Shown: positions 7,630-13,481, numbered from the stretch's first letter. The stretch is 13,481 nucleotides of DNA from Chloroflexota bacterium (GCA_021789355.1 JAJYJR010000087.1:1-13481); one strand, 5' to 3'. The notes: generated by a model from the letters alone, not told the origin. Made by a program: numbers and translations.

Positions 7630-8558
7630 GCGTGCTCCTCGATGTCCGGGGGGTCACGAAACGGTACAGGCTGCCCGGCGACAACGTGCTCTTTGCGCTC
7701 GCGGGCGTGAGCCTGCAGCTGCGCGCCGGCGAGACGCTCGGCGTCGTGGGGGAGAGCGGCTGCGGCAAGACCACGCTCGGCCGTGTCGTCCTCGGGCTGA
7801 CCTCCCCTGATGCGGGCAGCGTGGAGTTCGACGGCAGGGACATCACGGCCCTGCGCGGGCGGGAGCTGCGCAGGGCCCGGCGCGACCTCGGGCTCGTGTC
7901 GCAGGACCCGTTCGGCAGCCTGAACCCGCGGGAAACGGTCGGCTTCTCGGTCAGCGAGCCCCTGCGGATCCACCACGAGTATCCGCCCTCGGAGACCCGC
8001 GAGCGCGTGGCCGGGCTCTTCGAGATGGTCGGCCTGAGCCGCGCGGACGTCGACCGGTTCCCGCACGAGTTCTCGGGGGGCCAACGGCAGCGAATCTGTA
8101 TCGCTCGTGCGATGTCCCTGCAGCCGAGCCTGATCGTGGCCGACGAGCCCACCTCTGCGCTCGACGTGTCGATCCAGGCAAGCATCGTGAACCTGTTGCT
8201 CGACCTGCAGGAGGCGTTCGGGATCTCGCTGCTGTTCATCAGCCACGACTTGGGTGTGGTGGAGAGGGTGGCGCATCGCGTGGCAGTGCTCTGCCTTGGT
8301 CAGGTGGTCGAGTACGGCACGAGACGAGCCGTCTTCGAGAACCCGCGTCACCCGTACACGCGAACGCTGATGGAAGCGGTCCCGATACCGGATCCGGCGA
8401 GGCGCCGTCGCCCCGTGGCCGGCGTCGCCGACCTCCCGAGTCCAGTGTGGCGCGCCGGCACGCATCCCGAGCCAGTGACGTTCGACGAGGTCGGCGCTGA
8501 GCACTGGGTGGCGCGTGAGGATCCACGCAACATGTTGGACATCGAGAAGTCAGGGTGA
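7626..8558 (+). CDS. ABC importer ATPase, DppF/OppF type
   Basis: This 310-residue ATPase is the partner of the upstream one. Walker A GESGCGKT is at 42-49, Q-loop SQDP (Gln93), signature FSGGQRQR at 149-156, Walker B LIVADEPTSALD at 169-180 and the H-loop histidine in ISHDLG at 207. The family's FGSLNPRETV segment is present at about 96-105. The C-terminal tail keeps the HPYTRTLMEAVPIPDP and DLPSP landmarks but lacks the cysteine-rich motif of canonical DppF. Translation starts at an ATG overlapping the previous stop by four bases. A 220-base gap follows before the SIS gene. Confidence 0.92.
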   Translation: MSVLLDVRGVTKRYRLPGDNVLFALAGVSLQLRAGETLGVVGESGCGKTTLGRVVLGLTSPDAGSVEFDGRDITALRGRELRRARRDLGLVSQDPFGSLNPRETVGFSVSEPLRIHHEYPPSETRERVAGLFEMVGLSRADVDRFPHEFSGGQRQRICIARAMSLQPSLIVADEPTSALDVSIQASIVNLLLDLQEAFGISLLFISHDLGVVERVAHRVAVLCLGQVVEYGTRRAVFENPRHPYTRTLMEAVPIPDPARRRRPVAGVADLPSPVWRAGTHPEPVTFDEVGAEHWVAREDPRNMLDIEKSG

Positions 8559-8646
8559 ATCGCCCGGCCGGCAGAACGGCCCGCCGCATGGTGTGGAGGA
8601 AGCACAAGACACAGTGGTTGCATTGCCAGCCTCGCAGGGCTTCCGG

Positions 8647-8694
8647 AGGTTCGAGCGGCCGTGGCTGAAGCCGGTGACGGACTCGATCGAACCT
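8647..8694. repeat. 8-bp inverted repeat before the SIS gene
   Basis: AGGTTCGA (8647-8654) and TCGAACCT (8687-8694) are perfect complements separated by 32 bases that contain a small GGC-TGAA-GCC hairpin. It lies in the otherwise gene-free 8559-8778 gap. It might be an intercistronic mRNA structure; a repeat of this size can also arise by chance. I see nothing else in the gap apart from the GAGG ribosome-binding site at 8767-8770. Confidence 0.25.
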
Positions 8695-8778
8695 GCGCGG
8701 GACCTCGACGGCCGTGCTCCGACGAGCGCGTCACCTCGATGATGCGCGATGACGCGTGAGAGAAATGAGGAATCGACG

Positions 8779-9531
8779 ATGACGCTCCTGGACACGTACT
8801 CGAACGATCTTGCGGATCTCGTCGCGCGCATCGCCACGGAAGAGCACGACTCGATCACGCGTGCGGCACGAGCGATGGCCGCGCAGATCCGGGATGGTCG
8901 ACTGGTCCACGTGTTGGGCACTGGCTCCCACTCGATGATGGCCGTGGAGGAATCGATCTGGCGCGCGGGCGGGCTTGCCGTTATGGACGGGGTGCTCGAT
9001 GAAGGGTTCGCGCTGATGTCCGGGGCGCGCCGGTCGACGGCTATCGAGCGAGTCCCGGGCTACGCGCACGCGATCCTCGCTTCGTGGGGGTTCGCGCCGG
9101 GTGAGCTGCTCGTCATCGTGAATGCCTACGGCATCAACGCCGCCACCGTGGACGCGGCCCAATACTGCCGCGACCACGGAATCACCTCCGTCGCCGTGAC
9201 CTCAGTCTCGCTTCAGCGCGCGTTGCCACCGGATCACCCGGCACGGCACCCGAGCCGGAGCAACCTCTGCGACATCGCCGACATCGTCATCGACTCCAAG
9301 GTCCCGATGGGCGACGCCGTCGTCCGCGTGCCGGGAGTGGACGAGCGAATGGGCGCGACGTCCACCTTCGCCAACGCGTTCGTCATGAATGCGCTGATGA
9401 TGGAGACGGGTGCCGAGCTGGCGCGGGAGGGCGAGCCCGTGCCGGTGTGGAGGAGTGGCAACAGCCCCGGCGGCGACGAGGCGAACAAGAGCCTGCTGGC
9501 GCAGTACGCATCGCGGGTCCGGAAGCTGTAA
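8779..9531 (+). CDS. UPF0309-type SIS-domain sugar-phosphate protein
   Basis: This 250-residue protein has one SIS (sugar isomerase) domain, a fold that binds phosphorylated sugars in isomerases, deglycases and etherases. Family marks are VLGTGSHSMMAVEESIWRAGG (45-65), close to the GSGHS...E..fyRAGGL pattern of UPF0309 proteins, then HPSRSNLCDIADIVIDSKVPMGDA (157-180) and the closing VWRSGNSPGGDEANKSLL. The length matches UPF0309 (about 245). The ATG at 8779 is chosen because GAGG (8767-8770) is 8 bases upstream; the ATG at 8749 has none. The stop and next start share an A (TAATG), so it is coupled to the NagA-like gene. Its reaction is not established; an isomerase or cleavage step on an amino-sugar phosphate is inferred from context. 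It is not MurQ, whose SIS motifs differ. Confidence 0.8.
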   Translation: MTLLDTYSNDLADLVARIATEEHDSITRAARAMAAQIRDGRLVHVLGTGSHSMMAVEESIWRAGGLAVMDGVLDEGFALMSGARRSTAIERVPGYAHAILASWGFAPGELLVIVNAYGINAATVDAAQYCRDHGITSVAVTSVSLQRALPPDHPARHPSRSNLCDIADIVIDSKVPMGDAVVRVPGVDERMGATSTFANAFVMNALMMETGAELAREGEPVPVWRSGNSPGGDEANKSLLAQYASRVRKL

Positions 9532-10778
9532 TGCACGACCGACCACAGGGCGCCGCGGCATCCGACACAGGCACCGTTCCGTCACCGACGCACTCGATCG
9601 AGGGGTATCTCGCCGAGTCGGGGAGCCCGGTCTGCATTCGATGGCAGGAAGGAACCGTCACCAGCATCGAGCCAGTCGACACGGCCCCCCCCATGTGGGT
9701 CTCGGCCGGCCTGATCGACCTCCAGGTCAACGGCTACGGTGGCCACGACTTCAGCGCAGCGGAGGACGGGCCAGCCGAGGTGGTGGCTGCGGTGCGGGCG
9801 CTGTGGAACCACGGCGTGACGCGCCTCTGCCCGACCATCTGCACCGACTCCGAGGACGCCATGCTGCGGTCCCTGGAACAAGTCGCCGCGGCCCGCAGGC
9901 TCGACGCGCTCGTCGCCCACTCGATCATGGCGATCCACGTAGAGGGGCCACACATCTCGAGCGAGGACGGCCCGCGCGGGGTCCATCCGCTGGCCCACAT
10001 TCGTCCCCCGGACCTCGCGGAGTACCGACGCTGGCAGGCCGCGGCCGCCGGCCTCATCGGTATCGTCACCCTGGCGCCGGAGCTGCCGGGTGCCCTCGAC
10101 TACATCGAGGCGCTCTATTCGGAGGGTACCGTGGTGTCGCTCGGGCACACGAACGCGACCGGCGGTCAGATCCGTGCGGCGGTCGAGGCCGGCGCCTCGC
10201 TGTCCACGCACCTGGGCAACGGCGCACACGCGTCGATCCGGCGTCACCCCAACTACATCTGGGAGCAGCTTGCGGAGGACCGCCTCGCGGCGACCTTCAT
10301 CCTCGACGGGCGGCATCTCCCGGGGGCGGTGGCCCGAAGCATGCTGCGGGCCAAGGGCACGGCCCGGAGCATCGCGGTCAGCGATGCTGTCGCGCTCGCC
10401 GGCATGCCGCCGGGGCGGTACCGGGGGTTTGGCACCGACCTGGAGCTGACCCCGGACGGGCGGCTTGTGCTGGCGGGAACCTCGTATCTGGCCGGCTCCA
10501 CCGGGACCGTGGAGCAGTCGATCACCATGGCCATGCGACACGCTGGGCTCTCGCTCGCCGACGCCGTCCGGCTCTCGACATCCAACCCGGCCGCGCTGCT
10601 CCCACCGAACCTTGTCGGCGGCAACGGGCACGTCCGAGTGGGCGGGACGGCGGATCTCGTCGCGTTTCGACTTGATCCGGATACCGGTGACGTCCAGGTA
10701 GAGCAGACGGTCGTCGCTGGGACGACGGTCTTCCGGCGGTCGACTGCGACCGCCGGTGCAGCAGGGGCAGAACGATGA
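9531..10778 (+). CDS. NagA-like amino-sugar-6-phosphate deacetylase
   Basis: This 415-residue amidohydrolase-superfamily protein is related to N-acetylglucosamine-6-phosphate deacetylase, which yields glucosamine-6-phosphate and acetate in the cytoplasm. Visible marks are GLIDLQVNGYGGHDF (60-74), metal-binding Glu138 in HVEGPH, His206 in GHTNA, His227 in THLGN, substrate-contact His262 in DGRHLPG, catalytic Asp285 in VSDA, and LAGS at 320-323. The usual THLFNAM motif reads THLGNGAHA, and RHPNYIWEQLAED follows, marking a variant subfamily whose exact substrate may differ. The start is the ATG at 9531, overlapping the SIS stop, with GGAAG (9521-9525) five bases upstream. The stop overlaps the NagB-like start (ATGA). 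Confidence 0.82.
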   Translation: MHDRPQGAAASDTGTVPSPTHSIEGYLAESGSPVCIRWQEGTVTSIEPVDTAPPMWVSAGLIDLQVNGYGGHDFSAAEDGPAEVVAAVRALWNHGVTRLCPTICTDSEDAMLRSLEQVAAARRLDALVAHSIMAIHVEGPHISSEDGPRGVHPLAHIRPPDLAEYRRWQAAAAGLIGIVTLAPELPGALDYIEALYSEGTVVSLGHTNATGGQIRAAVEAGASLSTHLGNGAHASIRRHPNYIWEQLAEDRLAATFILDGRHLPGAVARSMLRAKGTARSIAVSDAVALAGMPPGRYRGFGTDLELTPDGRLVLAGTSYLAGSTGTVEQSITMAMRHAGLSLADAVRLSTSNPAALLPPNLVGGNGHVRVGGTADLVAFRLDPDTGDVQVEQTVVAGTTVFRRSTATAGAAGAER

Positions 10779-11635
10779 CGGGAGAGGGACGGAGCCAGCG
10801 GGGTGATCGACTGACGGTGATCGCGGCGGACACCGCGGACGACGCTGCCCGGGCGGCGGCTGCCGGGGCGGCCTCGCTGCTTCGCGAGCTGCTACGGAAG
10901 CAACCGAGGGTCCGGGCACTGTTCGCTGCGGCGTTGAGCCAGGAGGCGTTCCTGGGACGGTTGCGCGCCGAGGCGGGGATTGCATGGTCGCGCATCGACG
11001 CCTTCCAGCTCGACGAGTACGTCGGCCTGCCCATCGGGCACCCGGCGTCGTTCGGCCAGTGGCTGCGGCACCGGCTACTTGGCGCCGTGGATCCGGGCAG
11101 CGTTGCCCTGTTGAACTGCGCAGCCGACAACGCCGAGGCCGAATGTGCCCGATACGCTGGCTTGCTCGCCGGGGCGACGACCGACATCGCGTTTCTGGGC
11201 GTGGGCGAGAACGGGCACCTCGCGTTCAACGATCCGGCCGTCGCCGACTTCGACGACCCACTCATGGTCAAGGTCGTGCCCCTGGACTCCGTGAGCCGGC
11301 ACCAGCAGGTGCACGACGGAGCCTTCGAGCGCGTGGAGCAGGTGCCGCGGCAGGCCATCACGGTCACCATTCCGCGGATCTTCACCGCGCGGCACGTGGC
11401 TGTGCTCGTGACCGGCGCTCGCAAGGCGGCGGCCGTCGCCGCCATGCTTGATGGACCGGTCTCTCGAGACTGCCCGGCGAGCTTCCTGAGGCGGCACCCC
11501 GACGTCCGGATCTACGTCGACCAGGGGGCGCTCTCCAACCTCCCGCCCAACTCGCCAGGGCCGACCCCTGCCTCTCCCGCAACTGTCGGCGGAGAGCACG
11601 GCCTCTGCGGAGAGCATGGCCTCTGGGGTGCCTGA
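10775..11635 (+). CDS. NagB-like glucosamine-6-phosphate deaminase
   Basis: This 286-residue protein of the NagB/6-phosphogluconolactonase fold would convert glucosamine-6-phosphate to fructose-6-phosphate and ammonia. Evidence is FQLDEYVGL (catalytic Asp80, equivalent to E. coli Asp72), GVGENGHLAFNDP (143-154, with His148) and TIPRIFTARHVAVLVTG. It differs from the E. coli type: Asp141 and Glu148 are replaced by Asn146 and Asp153, and the N-terminal phosphate loop GLPTGxTP is replaced by LFAAALSQEAFL (49-60). The C-terminal 35 or so residues are low-complexity and end in a short repeat (GEHGLCGEHGLWG). AGGGG (10763-10767) lies 7 bases before the ATG, which overlaps the NagA stop. It is the last gene of the operon. 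Confidence 0.78.
   Translation: MTGEGRSQRGDRLTVIAADTADDAARAAAAGAASLLRELLRKQPRVRALFAAALSQEAFLGRLRAEAGIAWSRIDAFQLDEYVGLPIGHPASFGQWLRHRLLGAVDPGSVALLNCAADNAEAECARYAGLLAGATTDIAFLGVGENGHLAFNDPAVADFDDPLMVKVVPLDSVSRHQQVHDGAFERVEQVPRQAITVTIPRIFTARHVAVLVTGARKAAAVAAMLDGPVSRDCPASFLRRHPDVRIYVDQGALSNLPPNSPGPTPASPATVGGEHGLCGEHGLWGA
11591..11626 (+). repeat. 18-bp tandem duplication at the end of nagB-like gene
   Basis: Two adjacent 18-base units, 11591-11608 (beginning GGAGAGCACGGCC) and 11609-11626 (beginning GGAGAGCATGGCC), differ at two positions. They are in frame and encode GEHGLC/GEHGLW at the C-terminus. This looks like a recent slippage duplication extending a non-essential tail. Confidence 0.7.
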
Positions 11636-11691
11636 CCGACGCGTTCACGCAGATCGTGGACGGGCGGGAGCGTTGCCCTGCGCGAGATCGC

Positions 11692-12762
11692 TCATGCCGA
11701 TCCGACGTGCCGTGCAATCTCCGATTCGGTGCGCATCTGTGTCGCCCCGCAGGACTCCCGCACGACCAGCGTTGTCGGAAGCATCACGCGAGCGGGCCCA
11801 CGGGAGCTGTCACGGAGCCGCTCGAACAGGAGCGTGATCGCCTGTTGACCTGCCTCCTGGATCGGTAGGCGCACCGTCGTGAGCGCAGGCATCAGGAGCG
11901 GCGCAAAGGGCTGATCATCCACCCCCACAACGGCCACATCTCCCGGGACACGAAGGCCCCGGCTCTGCACCGTCCGCATCACGACGGCAGCCACGCTGTC
12001 GTCCGAGGCGATGACCGCCGTCGGTGGGGTCGGCACGGACAGCAGCTGCTCCGCGGCAGCCTGCCAATCGGCCGGACCTGCCGTGTAGTCGGCTGCAGCC
12101 ACGTAGTCGTCGATGAACGCATGCCCGCATTCAGCCAGCCCGAACCGGTAGCCCTGGAAACGCTCATCGGTTCCCTTGCGATCGGAGGGACCACGCAGGA
12201 AGGCGATCCGTCGGTGGCCCAGGCGATGGAGATGCTGGACCGCGGAAGCGATCCCCTGCGTGTTGTCCCAGGTGATCCGGTCGAAGGCTCCTCCGCTGCC
12301 CGAACGGTTGATGCTTACCACCGGAATGGAGCTGGCCAACCTGTCGAGCAGGCTGTCATCGCGGTAGTCCGACGTCGACAGGAGGACGACGCCTTCGACT
12401 TCCTTCTCCTGCAGGAGATCGAGCGCGTTCTGTTCTTCGTTGGCCGTGGACGCATGGCAGAGCAGGACGTTGTAGTTGGACTGCCGCGCCACCCGTTCGA
12501 TGACGCTCACAGCGCTGAAGAACAGTGGCGTGGCGATCTCCGCGATGACGAGGCCGATCGTCGCCGTCTGGCGTATGGCCAGGCTGCGGGCCACCTGGCT
12601 TGGGTGGTAGCCAAGTGCACGCGCGGCCTCCAGCACACGGATCCGCGTTGCGGGTCGCATGGCGTCCGTGCGGTTGTTGAGAACGTTGGAGACTGTCGTG
12701 ATCGACACGCCGGCCAGCCTGGCAACTTGCTCGATCGTTGCGCGTCGGCGCTTCTGTTCCAA
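11692..12762 (-). CDS. LacI-family transcriptional repressor
   Basis: This 356-residue cytoplasmic regulator has an N-terminal helix-turn-helix at residues 8-29 (ATIEQVARLAGVSITTVSNVLN), a hinge helix with SQVARSLA (55-62) whose Leu61 matches the CpG-intercalating leucine of PurR, and a periplasmic-binding-protein-like effector domain (about 68-335) with RIAFLRG, AVIASDD and DVAVVGVDDQPFAPLL. A TTG start at 12762 is preferred: it puts the HTH eight residues in, as usual, and has GGTGG 6 bases upstream. An ATG at 12858 with GGAAGG would add 32 residues, but that stretch contains the promoter and operators and has only about half of its codons ending in G or C, unlike the gene body. It lies convergent to the operon. 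The likely effector is an amino-sugar phosphate (inferred). Confidence 0.9.
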   Translation of the reverse strand: MEQKRRRATIEQVARLAGVSITTVSNVLNNRTDAMRPATRIRVLEAARALGYHPSQVARSLAIRQTATIGLVIAEIATPLFFSAVSVIERVARQSNYNVLLCHASTANEEQNALDLLQEKEVEGVVLLSTSDYRDDSLLDRLASSIPVVSINRSGSGGAFDRITWDNTQGIASAVQHLHRLGHRRIAFLRGPSDRKGTDERFQGYRFGLAECGHAFIDDYVAAADYTAGPADWQAAAEQLLSVPTPPTAVIASDDSVAAVVMRTVQSRGLRVPGDVAVVGVDDQPFAPLLMPALTTVRLPIQEAGQQAITLLFERLRDSSRGPARVMLPTTLVVRESCGATQMRTESEIARHVGSA

Positions 12763-12787
12763 CCCTGGCCACCGTGAGTGTATCGGT

Positions 12788-12815
12788 CCAGTAAAGCGAT
12801 TTCGAAACGATACCA
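12788..12815. promoter_or_regulatory. Double LacI-type operator before lacI
   Basis: Two CG-centred sites lie 11 bases apart, about one helical turn: AGTAAAGCGATTTCG (12790-12804, CG at 12797-12798) and TCGAAACGATACCA (12802-12815, CG at 12808-12809). The first resembles the distal site at 1295-1309. The second overlaps the -10 box of the minus-strand promoter and the first falls on its start point, an arrangement that suits autorepression. Confidence 0.45.
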
Positions 12816-12834
12816 GAACGGACCGCGACGTCAA
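12807..12834 (-). promoter_or_regulatory. Promoter of lacI (minus strand)
   Basis: Read on the minus strand, TTGACG (12834-12829), a 16-base spacer and TATCGT (12812-12807) make a good promoter. Transcription would begin near 12800, giving a leader of about 38 bases to the TTG start at 12762. The -10 holds the central CG of one operator. This position argues against an ATG start at 12858. Confidence 0.5.
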
Positions 12835-12881
12835 TGGTAGGTTATCTTGAGCGGGCATCGCGGGCCTTCCGCGTTGCTGCG

Positions 12882-12910
12882 TTGACGGAGCGCTCCCTTC
12901 AGTGTAGCGT
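12882..12910 (+). promoter_or_regulatory. Promoter toward the dehydrogenase gene
   Basis: TTGACG (12882-12887), a 17-base spacer and TAGCGT (12905-12910) form a plus-strand promoter with the TAnnnT -10 pattern. Predicted start is near 12917, leaving a leader of almost 200 bases before the dehydrogenase ATG. The leader carries a hairpin at 12937-12954 and a possible small coding frame. Confidence 0.5.
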
Positions 12911-12919
12911 TTCAGTGAA
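12898..12919. promoter_or_regulatory. LacI-type operator over the dehydrogenase promoter
   Basis: This 22-base imperfect palindrome is centred on the CG at 12908-12909. Its outer arms are TTCA (12898-12901) and TGAA (12916-12919), and the core is TGTAGCGTTTCA (12903-12914), 10 of 12 matching TGAAACGTTTCA. It is the most symmetrical of the operator-like sites here. It covers the -10 box of the plus-strand promoter, and its reverse complement shares ACTG(T/A)AACGCT with the operon operator at 1541-1556. Confidence 0.5.
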
Positions 12920-12936
12920 CTCCACAACCAAGTCCC

Positions 12937-12954
12937 CTGGCCACTGACGGCCAG
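12937..12954 (+). other. Hairpin in the dehydrogenase leader
   Basis: CTGGCC (12937-12942) and GGCCAG (12949-12954) form a perfect 6-bp stem around ACTGAC, 20 bases downstream of the predicted start point. It may stabilise the leader or be a further protein-binding palindrome. There is no T-run. Confidence 0.35.
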
Positions 12955-12978
12955 TTGAGCAAGGGAGGCGCTGCGAAC

Positions 12979-13116
12979 ATGCCGCGCTTGCCGCGTCGCC
13001 ATCCATGGAGTCATGCGGGTGGACCATGGTCGTCCCCGCGTGAGACGTGCCGGTCACCGAAGGGCCGGCCTGTGCTCGCCACCGCCGCGGGTATGACGGG
13101 GAGCGACGCGCGATGA
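12979..13116 (+). CDS. Possible 45-residue leader peptide
   Basis: This short frame starts with ATG at 12979, has a strong GGGAGG (12963-12968) 10 bases upstream, and ends at a TGA (13114-13116) that overlaps the dehydrogenase ATG at 13113 by four bases. The product (beginning MPRLPRRHPWSHAGG) is rich in Arg and Pro and resembles no family I know. The ribosome-binding site and overlap suggest translational coupling, but arginine/proline-rich frames arise freely in GC-rich DNA, so the call is weak. Confidence 0.25.
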   Translation: MPRLPRRHPWSHAGGPWSSPRETCRSPKGRPVLATAAGMTGSDAR

Positions 13117-13481
13117 CTGGCGAGACACAGAGCGGCACGGCGCTGTTCGACCTGGGCGGCCACGTCGCGGCGGTGATCGGCGGCACCGGGGTGCTGGGCG
13201 GCGCGCTGTGCCACGGCCTCGGTTCGGCCGGGGCCGCCGTCGCGGTGCTGGGCCGCTCGCGCGAGCGGGCCGACGAGCGGGTCGCGGCCCTGCGGGCGCA
13301 GGGCGTGGAGGCCGCGGCGGTCCTCCTCGACGCGGGCGACCTCGCCTCCGTCCGAGACGCGCGCCGGCAGATCGAGGAACAGCTCGGGCCGGTCGACATC
13401 CTGGTCAACGCGGCGGGCGTCAACAGCTCGACGCCGTTCTTCGACATCGGGCTCGAGGAGTGGCACGCCATCCTCGACGCC
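13113..13481 (+). CDS. Short-chain dehydrogenase, UxuB/YjmF-like (partial)
   Basis: The first 123 residues of an NAD(P)-dependent SDR oxidoreductase are present; the gene runs off the right edge. LFDLGGHVAAVIGGTGVLGG (11-30) holds the Rossmann dinucleotide motif GGTGVLG, LGR at 46-48 follows strand two, LLDAGD lies at 71-76, and LVNAAG (97-102) is the NNAG-type motif. The opening resembles SDR-type fructuronate/mannonate oxidoreductases more than plain FabG, but the catalytic Tyr-x-x-x-Lys lies beyond the window. The ATG at 13113 has GGGGAG (13098-13103) nine bases upstream. Its promoter region carries a LacI-type operator, so it may belong to the same regulon. Confidence 0.82.
   Translation, partial: MTGETQSGTALFDLGGHVAAVIGGTGVLGGALCHGLGSAGAAVAVLGRSRERADERVAALRAQGVEAAAVLLDAGDLASVRDARRQIEEQLGPVDILVNAAGVNSSTPFFDIGLEEWHAILDA

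Noticed and set aside
6771..8504. 577-codon minus-strand open frame opposite the two ATPase genes
   Set aside because: It mirrors two intact ATPase genes with all catalytic motifs. Its own translation is His/Arg/Asp-rich with no recognisable domain.
8642..8660. GGTTCGA sequence resembling a tRNA T-loop
   Set aside because: The flanking bases do not form a T-stem and no acceptor or anticodon arm can be placed around it.
8779..9531. SIS protein as MurQ (N-acetylmuramic acid 6-phosphate etherase)
   Set aside because: It is about 50 residues shorter than MurQ and lacks the GAGTSGRLG-type motif; the pattern matches UPF0309 instead.
9410..10675. 421-codon plus-strand frame overlapping the NagA-like gene
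   Set aside because: Arg/Gly/Pro-rich frame-shifted shadow of the NagA-like gene; no motifs.
9582..10985. 467-codon minus-strand frame
   Set aside because: Antisense shadow across the NagA-like and NagB-like genes; low-complexity Arg/Pro/Gly composition.
12763..13014. Longer N-terminus for the LacI-family regulator (ATG at 12858 or beyond)
   Set aside because: The added stretch contains the predicted promoter and operators, has unbiased third codon positions and would put the HTH unusually far from the N-terminus. The GGAAGG before 12858 keeps a little doubt.

Overview
The window is high-GC bacterial DNA (roughly two-thirds G+C by eye) with tightly packed genes, GTG and TTG starts, and TTGACG-type -35 boxes. 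The look is that of a free-living soil or freshwater Chloroflexota or Actinomycetota member. No rRNA, tRNA or other phylum marker is present, so this placement is inference only. I see no mobile element, CRISPR array, tRNA or rRNA.

Layout: a structured hairpin sits at the left edge (3-51). A stand-alone DMT/EamA-type exporter follows (148-1110), then a 656-base non-coding regulatory region (1111-1766). Next comes a nine-gene co-directional set (1767-11635): M20 amidohydrolase/peptidase, lipoprotein substrate-binding protein, two DppB/DppC-type permeases, two DppD/DppF-type ATPases, a UPF0309-type SIS protein, a NagA-like deacetylase and a NagB-like deaminase. Five of its eight junctions are stop/start overlaps (ATGA or TAATG), which indicates one transcription unit. 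A LacI-family regulator lies convergently on the minus strand (11692-12762). Past its 350-base promoter region a short-chain dehydrogenase gene of UxuB-like type begins (13113) and runs off the window.

Functional reading: the operon looks like an uptake and breakdown system for an amino-sugar compound. A peptide-family ABC importer (family 5 binding protein) brings in the ligand, the M20 enzyme may remove an acyl or peptidyl group, and the SIS, NagA-like and NagB-like proteins handle the (phosphorylated) amino sugar. No sugar kinase or PTS is present in the window. NagA and NagB both belong to sequence variants that depart from the E. coli-type motifs, so the true substrate is open.

Regulation: three promoter candidates share one architecture, TTGACG, a 16-17 base spacer and a TAnCGn -10 box, with a CG-centred imperfect palindrome lying over the -10. 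They sit before the nine-gene operon (1522-1550), before the lacI gene on the minus strand (12807-12834) and before the dehydrogenase on the plus strand (12882-12910). The regulator carries the ARSL hinge typical of LacI-family proteins that kink a central CpG. The simplest reading is one local regulon: the operon, the regulator itself and the neighbouring dehydrogenase.
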